The position numbers were made by a program, and so were the translations under genes. The notes beneath the pieces were generated by a model. The model did no database searches, had not been told where the DNA came from, and saw only the letters and a list, made by a program, of their open reading frames with translations. 64,000 bases of DNA from Undaria pinnatifida (Eukaryota > Sar > Phaeophyceae > Laminariales > Alariaceae): the NCBI GenBank assembly GCA_012845835.1, contig JABAKD010000010.1, positions 6,438,288 to 6,502,287 on the forward strand. Direction: 5' to 3'. Of the stretch, positions 1-15,100 are shown in pieces; positions within the stretch are counted from its first letter, which is position 1, and each line of letters starts with the position of its first letter.

Positions 1-129
1 CTGCTTCCCCCTGCGCGTCGGGCGCACCCGAGCCGTACTCTCCAGCCGACGATGGGAACGAAGGCGCTTCGAATGACCCAGCCGAGGCTTCAAGCGACGG
101 GGCCGTGGAAGAAGCCGCGTCCCCTGGGG
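1..129 (-). CDS. Exon 80, partial, runs off the left edge
   Basis: Phase 1 start after CGTCAG; reads APGDAASSTAPSLEASAG, SFEAPSFPSSAGEYGSG, then APDAQGEA to the edge. Ser/Ala/Pro-rich with one of the only Tyr residues. Frame stays open to base 1, so the gene continues beyond the window. Composition is like exon 79. Confidence 0.6.
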
Positions 130-3100
130 CTGACGATGAAAGGAGATGGTGGTGGTGGTCGTCGTCGTCGTCGTCGTAGAGGATTGGATGTGAGGGGGAG
201 GGGGGGCAGGGGGGGTGGTTAGATGCAGTGAGGATTCAAGACGTGTGGGTGGTGGCGGTGGTCGAAAAGACGGGGGGATAAGAGTTTCGACGCATAGAGG
301 CAACATACCACTTTCCTTACACAATTTTGGTCACGGGAATTGTTCCCGGGTATCAGGCACCCATTTTTCTCCACTCGTATATACCTAGTACTATTATCAG
401 TCATCAGTGACCATGAAAGGAGCGTCGCGGTGGTGGTGGTGGTGGTGGTGGTGGTTGGTGTTCGGAGGGAGGAGGAGTAGGGGGGGGGGGGGGGGGGGGT
501 TGCTGTTGATTCAGACAACAGGCTATTTTCATTACACATTTTTGTTGCGATAAGTCCTCTAGAGGACTATTTCCCTCCATGTATACCCCTTTCGGGGGGA
601 AACTGGGACCCATCCATAGCAACCAAAAAAACAAAACCCGCCATCTTATTCATCAAGCGCGTAGGAAAAAAAATGCAGCCCCCTCGCACCTGCACTCGAA
701 AACCTGCTTTCACCAGCGGACGGAAGGGGGGCCGGCATCTCCACCTCCCCGGGCTCCTCCGCAGCCTCAGGGATGGAAACCCCGACATCCAGCGTCGCGT
801 CCGCCTTCTTAGCGGACATCGCAGCAGCAGAGGAGGCTAGAGTTCCGGCCAAGTCGGCGGGAGCAGCGCCGCCAACCGTAACTCCCCCCCCGGTAACAGT
901 GGGGGCGTCGATCGAAGCAGGCGGGGAGGCGGAAGCGTCGCCGGCGACGGGAGAGAAAGAAGAACCGACGAGCGAAGTCTTCGGGGACTTCGGAGAGCTC
1001 TGCGTGCCACACGGCATAGCGGGAGTGGGGGGGGGGGGGGTACTCAATTGTTGCTTGCCTTAGTCATTTGACCATTGCCCACGCATCCCTTTCGAAACGG
1101 AGCACCCTTCCTACTCTTAATAGAAACAATTCCAACATTTGGGCGCTTTTCCATGTACTACATAGAAACTGCTTGCTTGTCCTATCCCCGTCCTGTTTCG
1201 CCGTCTGCGGCCACCATCTATCTCCTAGCATAGCGATCGTTTTCTCGCCACTCTCTAGTCTACCAAACTCTTCCATGTCACATACGTCTAATTTCGTCAT
1301 CTCTAACGCATCCCGTTCCTTATTGTATATTTCATATTCTCCTACTATGTGAGTCCTACTCTCTATTGTTGTGCCACACGGGCACACATTTGTAGCCACG
1401 TCCTCCTCCTCCCGACTGCTGGTATATCTCTTCTTATTTCTGGTAGGTCCAGGTCTCCTACAAGAAGTCGCAGTTTCAGCTTTTTCGCGTAGTGCATTGG
1501 GCCGTGCAGATACGTTTTCATTCCAATATCTTCCTTCAACCCCCATATATCTCTAAGATATTCTCCTCTTTCACCTTATTTCTTAGTGTTTGCTATTCCC
1601 TTTGTTCTATTATTTCTTTTGTTTCTGTCTTGTTCCCGCCAAAATTCTCTGTAGACAGTACCTCTTGTTGGTCTCCCCCCATATCCTTCCATGTTTTATC
1701 GACTACGTTATCCCATCTTATTCCAGCTCGCCCTTTTGTTACTTTCTCCCATACGGCATTATCAACTGTGGCTGGCAACCGCTTTTTTTCTGGCATATTA
1801 TTTACTTTATGTTGCCATTTCAGCTTTCTCACGTCTCTATTTGTTTTAAGTGGGTACATTCCTACTTCTGCTCTCAACATTGTATTACTGGTCGTACTTG
1901 AGCATCCTAGTATCTTTTTAGCTGCTGTCATATGCTCTGTTTCTAGTTGTTTTACGAACTTCGCGTTCCTTTCCGATACTTCTCCTGCATGGCAGAGATG
2001 AGGCGACAATCAAGACCCAAGAAGTGAGGACAGGCGGAACGAGGGGCACGCGACAAACGAACCGATTACCACTGTGCAAACGAACCGACTATCACTGTAC
2101 TTAGCACCCACACCAGAAAAGCAGCGCCCACAAAAGGCACCGGCACCACCCCCACCCACAACAAACTCACCAGTCTCTTGCCCGTCAACAACCGGCCAAG
2201 TTTGAATATCTTGCTCCCCCTCTTCTTGCCCGCGCTGGTAGGCGTCTGCCCCGGTGAGGCCAACTCGACCACGGCGCCCATCTCGGGCAAAGAGGTGGGT
2301 TTGCCCTCCACTTCCACTGTACCGGAAGCAGCAGCGTCCACACTGGGTACCGTCACGCCAGCGTCACCCACGTCCAATCCAACTGTCGAAAGGGGAGAGA
2401 AAATGACCGATGAACAGCGGGGGGTGGAATGAAAAAAAAAGTGAGGACCCCGTTAAAAAATCGCGGACCATACAGGGACAAACATTATCAATACGCGGAA
2501 TCAGAGGTATTGGTCAAAAACATCTAGCAGTGGCAAAAGGCAAGGCTTACCCTGGTACCAAATACCTCGTAGTCAACCGTAAGCGGAATGAAAAAAGCCC
2601 GGGAGAGACACACCGAAAACAAGCAAATCAATACGCCAGAGAGCAACGCACCGGCAGGGAAAGAAGGCAAGGAGGCGTCCACTTCCACCCCGGCGGGTGC
2701 AGGCGCGCTCAAGTCAGCGTCCCTGGAAGGAGCGTCGACGCTCACACTCGGCACATCGCCGGACGAGGAAACTCCGCCAGCCTGCCATGGAAGAGCGCGA
2801 ACAACGCCGGGAAAGCAACACGAAGGCACACAGAGAAGTTGGAGCTTGGGGGTGGCAGAGCAGGCGAGGCAAGGTTCAATATGGTTGAGGCAGCGTGATG
2901 GGGGAGGGGGGGGAGAGCAACGGCCTCGTCTCCGTCGTTCCAAACCACACTGAAAATATATATATATATATATATATATGCAATCCAAGAATTGGTTCTA
3001 CACAGTTTTCGCGTTGGAGATGGAAATTGTCCTGCTGGGCATGTGTACACCGTCGGAAGACGAACGGAACAATAACAAAACAAGTCGAAAAACCACCCCC

Positions 3101-6100
3101 GCCTCAAAACGCCAACCCCTCACGCAATCAACAGAGACGAGGCCGTACTCCGTCCCGCGTCCCAGGTCTACACAACGCAAACACACACAAACTCGTCCCT
3201 CCTGTCGAAAGGACACGCACCTCTCCTTCCGGCTTGTCGTCATCGGCCGACAAGCCAAGACCGACCGCGGCAGCACCGACGACCGAGGCCACCCCCGCCG
3301 CCAACTCCGACAAGAGAGAAGAGTCGCCCCCCTCAACCGCAACGCCCGGCGCGGCCAGCTCCGCGTCCACAGACGGCAGACCGCCAGAGACGCCCCCTTC
3401 GACAGACGGCACGTCCGGCACTTTGCCGGTCAGCACGTCCACAGAGCTAGACGGCGCGTCCACGGAGGCAGACGGCAGGTTCACAGAACCAGAGGGCACG
3501 TCTACCGACGCAGACGGCAAGGAGACGGAAGCGTCTCCTTCCACCGAAGGCAAGTCGGGGCCCTTAACGCCACCCTCCACTCCTGAAATGTGGATAATAA
3601 CAAGTTGACAAATCAGGCAGGTGGGAGGAGGAGTACGTCAACATCAAGGGGACGGTGTACACCAATCAACACCAAGCGGACAGTTTAGACCAATCAACAT
3701 CAAGCGGACAGACCAATGGTTGGTACGGTAGCAGGGGGGGGGGGGGGGGGGGGTCCCTTTTGTCCCTTTTGGGAAACTTGTTTTTTCAGTGGCTCGGTGT
3801 CACTCGCGCGAGTAACCCCCCTGTTACTTGCGGTCACATTGTAACAGGCTTTCTTTCTTTCGTGCTGTTTCAACATTCTAGATATTTAGACCAAAAGGGA
3901 TGCTTAGCTACGCTGCTCCAAAAAAAAACGCCGAACGTGTTTTTGTCAGTGAGGTAGAGAGCCACTCGCGCGACTGGCTCAGACCCGGTCGTCGAAATTG
4001 GGAGTACCTCCCTACCGTAGACTTGATCGACAGTTTACCCGAATCAAAATCTAGAGGACAGTTTGCACCGACCAAACTCAAGCGGATTGTTTACGCCAAC
4101 ACCAAGTTGACGGCGCTCAACAACAAGCGGAAATCCCAGCAGCGGAGCACCAGGCCAGGACGTCGCTGATGAAAGCGACGACATTATCTCCGTGAACCAT
4201 GCGGAGGTCTAACCGGGTAACATAATCTAGAACATTTCAAGGCCTATGTGCAAACAAAACAAAATCACAGCTAACAACCAGGCAAAGGCTACCTACCGGG
4301 CAAGTCCAGAGACGCTGAAGGGGCCGACACGTCAGCTCCAGCAGTCCCAACGGACACATCGGGCGCGGCGCCAGATGAGTCGACTCCCGGAATCTGTAAA
4401 AACACACACACATCAGGCGGTCGGGTTAAGCAAGAGAGCGGGATTAAAACGCTGTGTAGGGCGTCGTGAAGCGCTTGAGGTTTTCACTATAACCGAAAAG
4501 TCGAAGAGGGCCGAATAAAGGACCTCTCCCACACAGCCAAGGACTACCGAACCAAACGTCAAACGAGGGCGAAAGAGAGGCGCCCTTCTCCCACGTAACA
4601 TTTCACCACAAACCACGACAAACAAGCTGCAAAATAAACGCAAAACACACGCGTAACGAGGCCCGGCTGGTGGCCAACACCCAGAACAACGACGCCATAG
4701 CCGCCGCGACAAGCCGGCGGAGCCTAAACCAAAACGCACATGGATATAAGCACTGGTAAATGGTATATATACATCACCCACCTCCATCTTCCCCTTGCCC
4801 GAGCCGAAAATACTGCCGAACATGCTCTTCTTCGGCTTCTTCCACTCCCCAGACACGGACGGCATGCCCGGGCCCTTCACCTCAACATCGTCAATCTTAG
4901 CACCAGCATCCGCCGAAAGGTGCCCGACAGCACCCTTCACGCCCTCCACGGCGCCGGACACAGACGGCATGGAGACGTCCCCCCCTCCCGAAGGCAACGA
5001 CCCGCTCGCACCCAGGCTAGCGGAAGGGAGGTCGCCGGAGATCTCTCCGCCAACAGACGGCATGTCCACGGAGCCAGACGGCATGTCAGCAGATCCAGAT
5101 GGCACGTCCAAAGACGCAGACGGCATGTCCACCGAAGCAGATGGCGCATCCACGGAGCCAGACGGCATGCCCACGTCCACAGAGGCAGAGGGCATGGACA
5201 CATCTCCGGAGACGCCCGGTATGGACCCAGAGATACCGCCACCCACAGACGGCATTTCAGCAGACACGTCCCCTACGGAAGGAACGTCGATACCGCCCAG
5301 GCTTCCTGCCTCTCCTGCAACGCCCACCGAGGCAGACGGTGCCGGGATGTCTACGTCCAGAGACGGCGCGGACCCCTCAGCGAGGGAGACGCCGCCTTCG
5401 GGAAGGGTAGGAGACGCGCCAACAGCGGGCACCTGAAAGGAGGAGAACGAGCCGCATGGATCAATGATGCGCGGTAATAAACAACTACAAAGAGAACACC
5501 AAACAACCTATAAGCAAAGACAAGACAGATACTTGGCGCTGCGCTACGAATAATAGCTCTAGAAATGAGTCGAGTGGAGCGCCCAACCTATCCAGTATGT
5601 TACCTGATATTAGACGTGTAGCGCTAGGAGTTCAACTCGAGCGCATAAACTATCAAGTGAGCCATCTCATGTTCTGACCATATACATGAAACTGCAGATC
5701 TACACACTGCTACTGATGGTCGAGCACCAAAGCTATTAACTTGTGATTGTGTGTGTTTGTTTTTTCGGGTATCTTTTATGGCAAAAAAAGAAGCAGGCAA
5801 CGGAAACAACACACAAGTCCGCCATGCGCCACGACCAACCAATCCCGTCCAAAATGTGAACGAAGCAACCAAAATAAGTCGAGGGCAACACGACTGCCAC
5901 TAACCTCCGCCTTCCCCTTCACGGAGGGCATCTTGAACCCAGGCATACCACCGAACCGGCTCTTCTTGGGCTTCTTGACATCCACGGACGGCATGTCCGC
6001 TGACAGATCCCCGACAGCCCCCTCCACTCCACCCACGGCACCGGACACAGACGGCACGGAGACGTTCACCTCTCCCGAAGGCAACGAGCCGCTCGCGTCG

Positions 6101-9100
6101 ACGCTAGTCGACGGCAGGTCTCCGGAAATATCTTCGCCGACAGCGGGAAGGTCGCCAACACCAAAAAAAAACAGTACACCGCATGACATGGCAGAAAAGC
6201 AAAGCAGCAGGGGGGCGACGGAACACGAAGAGTAATAAACATGCCACGCCTCGCACTTCCTGCAGCAGATCACGCCTCGAATTTTATTTATTTTATTTTT
6301 CCCATCCCATTTATTATCCTCGCACTACTCTCGCGCTCCCTCCCAGTATTAACGCGGACCCGGGGTCACATAGCGGGCCCTCCTCCCCCATCCCCACTAC
6401 AGTACGCGCCTTCATTTTCATCGCCAGAAGACCCAGCATTTTCTTCCATCGTCGACTCGCGTCGAATTGTATTGCTTCAACTACCAGTAGGTTCCTTATC
6501 CACGAGCTTAACCCCTTTGCAACTGGAAACCCGTTTTGGGGACAACATCACTTGAATTTAGTGTGGGGAGGGGTTCGGGGGCTCTAAAGGGGTCAAGGCT
6601 CCTGGCGAGATCCCTTGTACAGCAGTAAACTGTTTCCAACACAACTTCTGATGATTTCATCACCGCAAACGTGAACTCATTTCTAAACCGGTTACAGTCA
6701 TCAGCATTGTCGTCTTCTCCATGTACAGCCTGGCGCCAAATGCAGCATGCAACGCTTATTTATCGAACCGCAGCCATACCCTCACAGCCGGCTCACCTGG
6801 CACGGCCACCGAGGCGGATACCTCGTCCCCGCTCACGTTGGGGACATCGACCGAAGCGTCCACATCCGGAACCTGAGGCAACGGAAACACAAACGACGCC
6901 ATAAGCTGTGCATAAATTATAGCGACATTCGCGATTCACCAGATTTGGCTCACGAGAATCATACAATACTTCGAAGTACGTCGTACGCTTCGCCCGACTG
7001 TGCAAACCCACTTAACCCTCTCATGGCTGCAAGGTGAAAACATGTCTTCACCTGTGTTCGATAACAGCATCGGCCATACGAACCAGTTCTGACCGCTGGG
7101 GGGGGGGGCATTGCATCCGAACTGCAACGTAAGCAGGCAGGATGGTATATTTTACAGAATCTCTGTGCAGCGCTTGCCGCTGATTGCGACTTTTGAATCC
7201 GAACGTCGCAGCGTCCAACAAGTGAGCCTTTAGTGCTTCCTTACTGTGGCCCGTTCCTAATTCGAGGACCTGTACAGTATACAATCTACCGACCTCGAGT
7301 TTGGATTTGGAGCCCTTCTTGAACATTGAAGGAGCCTTGAAGCTCCCGAAACGCTTCTTTTTTGGCTTCTTAAGCTCAGCCGAAGGCACGTCAGGGGCAG
7401 ACAAGCTCGCATCAACGTCGGGAACCTGCAAAAGGACGATATCGATCGATCCATCGGGCAGGGAGGGCGAGGGTGTGGGCCAAAAGCGTCGGATACAAAC
7501 CGGGAGGCGGACGCCCATAACAGGGGTCGCATCATACCATAAGTCATTCTGGAAAAAAAAATACAAGACCAAAAAATCGATGTGTGCGGAATTCCATCGC
7601 CAACAAGCTGCGCCGATACGGGGCTGCACTTCTTCTCTCTTTCTCTTGAATCTCTTGTGCCTCAAAGAAGTTCTGAAAAACAACACAAAATAGAGACAAA
7701 AAAGCTTGCGTCACCGTCCGGAAAGTTCGTACGGTTGTACAGATAAACGGGATTAAGGATTTAAAAAAAGGCCAAGATCTTCTCCGGACTGACCTCTACG
7801 TTCACATCGTCGCCGTCACCCGACAAACCAACACCGACCGCGGCAGCACCGACAGCCGCAGTCACGCCTGCAGCCAGTCCCGCCCCGAGAGCTAGGCCAC
7901 CACCCTCGGCGTCAACATCAGGCCCGGTCAGCTTCGCGTCAACGGAGGGCACATCGCCGGAGATCTCTCCCCCAACAGACGGCATGTCAGGAGCCTTGCC
8001 GGACAGCTCCACAGACGGCACATCCACAGAGCCAGACGGCATGTCCACAGAGCCAGACGGCATGTCCACAGAGCCAGACGGCATGCTCACGGATGCAGAC
8101 GGCATGCCAGGAGTTTTGCCAGACAGGTCCACGGACGGCATGTCTACAGAGTCGGACGGCATGTCGGGAGCCTTGCCTGCCAGATCGACTGACGGCATGT
8201 CCACCGACGCACCGAGAACACCCTCTACACCTGAGAGCACAACACATATCAATCAAGGGTTATAAAAGGGGTGAAATCATTCATTAATTGATATTTTACG
8301 AGACATGGCAAGCAATCGCATCCTCACGTGTTATCTACGAGCTGGTGTAGGATGAGTCAACAATTGCTTCGCCGCAATCGCCGAAACTCCAATGTCGCCG
8401 CCCTAATTTGAAGGGTTGCGTCGTGAGTTGTGACGGAAAGGAACCCCTTCCGACATACCAGTAAATGTTTTGGTGCACCCCGACATGCCAAGGCTAGACT
8501 GTAAAGTCCGTACGCGTATGGGTACGTAGTCATGGTATTTCTGAGACACTAGCCTACTGTACTGTCCACCGAACACACATTACTTACTGCGTTGAACGAA
8601 CAAGATACTAACAAATCACGAGGTGAGCGAGCAAGCGGCGGCCAAATGTGAGCCACTAGCTTCACACAACAAGGCCGTGTCCCTCCTCTGAAGCCTGCCC
8701 ATAGCTGTTCTCACATTAACACGTTATAGTAACAGAGTTACCAGTATCACACACGAGCGGAACCAACAAGAGGAGCAAATAAAACAGCGGAAAAACAAAA
8801 ACTGAGGTTCTTGCACTCACCGGGTAGGCCAACGGAGGCGGACGGGGCAGACACGTCAACGTCTACCGAAGGCGCAGCGACGTCCACATCCACGCCTCCC
8901 ACAGACGGCACGGAAACGTCCCCAGATACCTCAGGCATCGTCCCGGTCACCGCGGGCGCCGAGATATTGGCGTCCGGTACCTGAGATTGATTTAAATGCA
9001 TTTAACATTCCAGAGGCGGGTAAGAATGTCAGCAAGACCGTACGTGAAAAAACAAAAACAAAACAGTAATTCGCGAAACAACACACAGCAACGCCAGTAA

Positions 9101-12100
9101 GTCTAAGTCAGCACGTAATCGAACAACTAAAAAACATTTGCGCAACAACACATCAGTAAGAAACTACGTAATACAACAATCAATGAAACACATTAGTGCA
9201 ACGACCACCCAGGAATTAATGAAATGTCAGCAAGTTCGCACACAACGTAACAACCAAAGACATTTGCGCAACAACACGTCAGGAGGGACAAGTGCCACGT
9301 TCTCCGCTATATTAGTATTTACCGAGGACGCGGGTCAACGTGGCTCGATCCTACCCGTGATATTTGAAAACCTCCCGACCCCGCCCGACCCGTGTCGAGC
9401 CGTGATATTCAAAATACCTCTTGATCCGACTCGACTCGAGATAAAAAAGTGTCCAAATACAAAAAAAAGAAGAGTAAGTAGTACCTGTAGAGCAGGGTAT
9501 ATGTATCGCCCTGCTGTTCCAGTGTACTGCTCAAAGTGTTGAGAGTATCACGTCACACTATTAAAACAGTGTAAACACAAGGTATTGGTTGTCAGCAGAT
9601 AAGTACGAGTACATTGAGCGGGCCGCGTCGCGTTCGACGCGAATCACACTAGTCGCGCGCAGTACGGGCCGGTGCGCACATTCAGCAGTAGGTGCTACAG
9701 CAGCAGTACAGGAGTCAGTCCACCCTTTCGGTGGGGTTGCTGCCACGCCGCACACGCTCAGGACGAGTGGGGAGCGTCAAAAGGTGGCCTTCTGGGATTG
9801 GGTTGCTTCGTCGCCGGGGTGGGGGGGAATGCCATGAACGTTCGTTTCTTTATTATCAGGTACTACTGTAGGTACCAGGTACCGATGGGGTATCATACAG
9901 CAGTTGGAAGTGCGTACACACGTGCTGTAGCTACGGGCAAGCAGTAGAAATATGCACATTGGTACCTGGTACACCAGAAGAACGTAGGTACCGGTACGCA
10001 CGCACAGGTACAACAGCAGTAGTGCAGATAACCCAATCAACAAAACACGTCATCCATACTTGTTGTATTGTTGAACAGATCGTGGCATACCTCGACGGTA
10101 GCCTTGCTCGGCTTCTTCTTGAGGAGCTTGCCGAACAAGCCCTTCTTGGGCGCCTTGACGTCTACCGACGGCACGTCTGCCGACGGCACGTCAGGGACAG
10201 ACACGCTAGCACCCACGTCAGCCGACGGCATGTCAGGGGCAGACACCTTCACGTCCACATCTCCCGACGGCACGTCTGGAGCAGACAGGCTCACGTCCGG
10301 GACCTGGCAGCAACAGGCATTGTGTACATTGGGTGAGAAAAGAAAACAAGCGAAGTCGGCATTTAGAAATTACACCCATGTGTGAAAATGTACGTGTTAT
10401 CATGTTGTGATGCGTAAAAAAGGCGGTCCTCTTCGCACCTGCGACCGCACTCTCCGCGAACCTCATCAGCACAGCACAATCCTACAAAATGTCAGGTAGC
10501 CTTCCCGCGCGAAAACACTACAGCATATGTTCCTATCAATAAGGACTACTGCAACTGACTCACGCAAGCACGCACCTCTCCTTCCGGCTTGTCAGCCTTG
10601 CCCGACAGGCCAAGACCGGCCACGCCAGCGCCGACAGCCGCGGTCACGCCCGCAGCCAATCCAGCCACGAGAGAGGAATCGCGGCCCTTAACATCCACGT
10701 CCGGCCCGGTCAACTTCACCTCACCGGAAGGCAGGTCCCCCGAGATATCCCCGCCAACAGACGGTACGTCGAGGCCACCTGAAACAAAATAAGAACAATA
10801 ACAACGAACGAAAGGGAATACAGCCGATATGTAAAAATCCAAGCCTGTATACCTCGTTTTCGACATATGGGCCCGCCACCCAACAACTTGAAGCTTTTGC
10901 CACTATTTGACAACACGCGTACGTACATACAGACACCACGCTTCAATGGCAACTACTTCCGGTTGGAAAGGAAACACCTGGCGCTGCCAAAACCCAACCT
11001 GCACGTACGTCGGCCCCAGCCAGCTCAAGTAATGGCCCTGAATATCCCCGCCGACTATGGGCGCCGAAACGCCAAAACACCTCACTATATCTAGACCACA
11101 AAACCGAAAACACCATAACCCAAAGATGTCATCAAAATATCAAACACAATCTCTGACTTACCGTAAAGTATCGCACGCAGCTTGCAAAATTGGGGTTCGA
11201 CGAAAATGCTCTCTCGCAGTTGAGGTGCCGTTGGAGCTTTATTAAAAGGAAAACACGACCAGCTACCCAGACCACCGCCAGAAAAAAACGACTTGCCACA
11301 GCACACACTCACCGGACACGTCTACGGAGGCCGAAGCGGACGGCTTATCCACATCCACAGAGGGCATGGCACCTGCGACATCGATGTCTCCGCTCACAGT
11401 TGGCAACGACGCCGACACGGCAGGGACCTCCACCTGCCACAAGAGGTTTCAAAATGCCAGCAAATAAATAATGGGGGAGGGGTGTTGTCACTTCTACAAG
11501 GGACAGAAGCTGGCGAAAGACACAGTAATGCACCGGTAGGTGCTTTCGGGACGGTACTGGATCAGAATAGAATAATAAGTGTGCATAGCCCAAGAGGCAT
11601 GCTTAACAGATACAACTCTTGCGCTAGGCAGTCTACGCCCAACCGTCGTCCTGGAAAAAAGAATGAGAGCAAGTACGCGCTCCGCACGCTTCTACTATGC
11701 ACATTCATAAGCACTCACCGTAGGGGCAGAAAGGTCTCCGCTGACGGACGGCAGAGACGCTTCTCCGGAGACACCGGGCAGCGAAACGTCGGGGGCAGTC
11801 ACGGACACGTCTCCAGGCACGTGGGGAGCAGTCACGGACACATCTCCAGACACGTCGGGTACGTCGACGGAAGCGTCAACGTCCGGGATCTGCAGCAGCA
11901 CACAAGCAACCGCAACAAAAATCTCGTCAAAACCTACTGCGGAGCAGAGGGGCAGCTCAACGCCGACTGACACACGAGACAGATACTTTTGACGAAAAAA
12001 CCATAAAGAAACAAAACAAAAACAAAAACAAAAACAAAAATACTTTAGTTCCATCTATTGACAACCACAAGAGCAACACAGAGCTTTGTGCACGTTCACA

Positions 12101-15100
12101 AGTCTACGGCAACCAGGACAAGCAAAAACTCCGACTACAAAAGCAAATAATAAACAATAATCTGAAACATGAAAACAAAAAATAAACAATCACCCAAAAC
12201 ACGAAAAAAATGTTGAAACCTGATCACACATCAACATTTCCCACTCACCTCCATCTTCCCCTTGCCCGAGCCGAAAATGCTGCCGAACATGCTTTTCTTC
12301 GGCTTCTTCCACTCCCCAGACGCAGACGGCATGACCGGAACCTTCACGTCAACATTGTCAATCTTCGCACCAACGTCCGCCGACAGGTCCCCGACAGCCT
12401 CCGTCACACCCTCCGCGGTGGCGGACACAGACGGCATGGAGACGTCCACTTCTCCCGAGGGCACCGAACCAACCATGTCCACGCTAGCGGCAGGCACCTC
12501 GCCGGAAAGGTGTGCATCGACAGACGGCATCTCAGGAGCCTTACCAGTCAGGTCCACAGACGGCGCGTCCACGGCGCCCGACACAGACGGCATGTCAACC
12601 GAGGCAGACGGCGCATCCACAGAGCTAGAAGGGATGTCCAAGGATGCGGACGGCGTGTCCACGGACCCAGATGGCATGTCTACGGAGCCAGATGGCATGT
12701 CCACAGCGCCAGAGGGCATGCTGACCCCTGCCCCGAGGCCACCCTCCACACCTGACAACACCAGCATAGGCAAAAAAACACACACACCCGTTACGTGGCG
12801 GTTACATGTTAGCCCCACACAAAAACAATGCATAGTACGTACCACTCTTTCCGGAAATGTAAGAGCCGTTTCGCATTCACGCTCAACAACCAATACAGTA
12901 GATGGTTTTGACCCATTGGTAAGACTCTGTAGCGGTCTTATTCAAGTTTCTGATTGCCATATTTTGCGATAAACGCCAACGCTGCGAATTGTCGGGACCG
13001 GCACTAGATGGGCATCGCCACTATACCGCGGTATATGGGCACCACCTCTGTACCGCGGTAGATGAACTCACCGGGCAGGTCAACGGAGGCGGACGGGGCG
13101 GACGGGGCAGACGCGTCAACGCCTGCTGAAGGCGCAGCGACGTCCACATCCACGACGCCCACAGACGGCACAGGAACGTCTCCAGAAACATCAGGCATCG
13201 TCCCGGTCACCATGGGCACAGAGATACTGGCATCCGGCATCTGAAAGACCAACAATGATATATTTGCGCGGCAGTATAGGGGCGATAGCAAACAATAAAA
13301 TAAAAAAAACATAATTTTTCACATGGCAACATTTTCTCTTGAAAGCAGGCACATTTGACGATTCCACCACAAAAACATACGGTAGCAAATAATAAATGAT
13401 AACGTTATCCAAAAAAAAAGAAGCAACACCTCAGAACAAACTTAACGGAGGCAAATACAAAACAACGATGGCTGCCACAGCATGACCACCGTTTTTTGGC
13501 GCCTCAATGGGGGTGAAATTCGTTACCACCGTAAGGCTCGATCCAAAACAATACGATTCTCCTGTCCGCTCCAAACATCGATGCAACACCAAAAAAAATA
13601 TATACTAGCAGCCGCCCGCGAAATATCCAATATCCTCATGACGAAGCAAGGATATTAACCCAACACTACACGAGCAACATTACGAGCCGGCTCCAATACA
13701 GTAGTAGTCCCTCTGCGACGCCGGATGAGTAGTGCCGGTTGCCCGTTATAGCGCCTATGGAATCGTTTGACACAGATATAGGGAAAAAAACAGCAGTGGC
13801 AGCATGCCGAGTAGCGCTGCTTGCCACTATACTGCCGGTATCTCCGGCTGGCACATACCGGTACTACAGAGAAGCAACTACGGTAAATCCCAGCCACAAA
13901 ACGGCAGCCATACCCAGAAGCCCATGATCACTCACGTCAATACCAGGCTTGCTGGATTTCTTCTTGAGGAACTTGCCGAACAAGCCCTTCTTGGGCGCCT
14001 TGACGTCTACCGACGGCACGTCTACCGACGGCACGTCAGGGACAGACACGCTAGCGTCCACGTCAGCCGACGGCAAGTCGGGGGCAGACACCTTCACGTC
14101 CACATCTCCCGACGACATGTCAGGAGCAGACAGGCTCACGTTCGAAACCTGGCAACAACGGGCATCGCAGGTACGAGGGGCATCGCGGGTAAGAGGGGTC
14201 AATAAAACCAATCCAGCACAGTATGACATTGATACCAACGAAAAAATACGCCGGCCACGTCATCACGAGGGCCTGCATTGCACCTGAGCATGGTTCCGCG
14301 AATCCCTGCTTAAGCCCTTTAGGCGTCAATATGTACGTACTTCAAGTCGCGTAATATATGCATGCGTTATCGTCTCGTAACACATATCAGGCACCAGGTA
14401 TAACTTTTTACAGCAGGGGTGAACTAATTGACTACCCTACATTTTACAGTTTATTTTTTATACGATATCATTTACCAGGTATGCGTAACGAAAATAAAAC
14501 GAAAACCGTTCCTGGCACCATTTTCTCAGCCGTTCCGGTGGACACACACACTCACCTCTTCTTCCGGCTTGTCAGCCTTGCCCGACAGGCCAAGACCGAC
14601 AGCGGCAGCACCGACAGCGGCAGCACCGACAGCCGCAGTAACGCCCGCAGCCAGTCCCGCCCCGAGAGATGCGCCACCGCCCTCAACATCCACATCAGGC
14701 CCGGTCAGCTTCGCGTCAACAGAAGGCACATCGCCGGCGATCTCCCCGCCAACAGACGGCATGTCAGGAGTCTTGCCAGACAGGTCCATAGACGGTACAT
14801 CCACAGAGCCAGACGGCACATCCACAGAGCCAGACGGCACGTCCACAGAGCCAGACGGAATATCCACGGCGCCAGACACAGGAGGCATGTCAGGAGCCTT
14901 GCCGGACAGGTCCATAGACGGCATGTCCATGGATGCGGACGGCATGTCCACGGATGCGGACGGCATGTCCATGGATGCGGACGGCATGTCCACGGATGCG
15001 GACGGCATGTCCACGGATGCGGCCGGCATGTCCACGGATGCGGACGGCATGTCCACGGATGCGGACGGCATGTCCACGGATGCGGACGGCATGTCCACGG

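Noticed and set aside
1492-2001. Plus-strand open frame of 169 codons
   Set aside because: It lies opposite the retrotransposon fragment, and the minus-strand reading is the one with recognisable motifs.
6183-6587. Plus-strand frame of 134 codons in intron 72
   Set aside because: No similarity to a known family that I can see, and it covers part of a dispersed repeat (R6).
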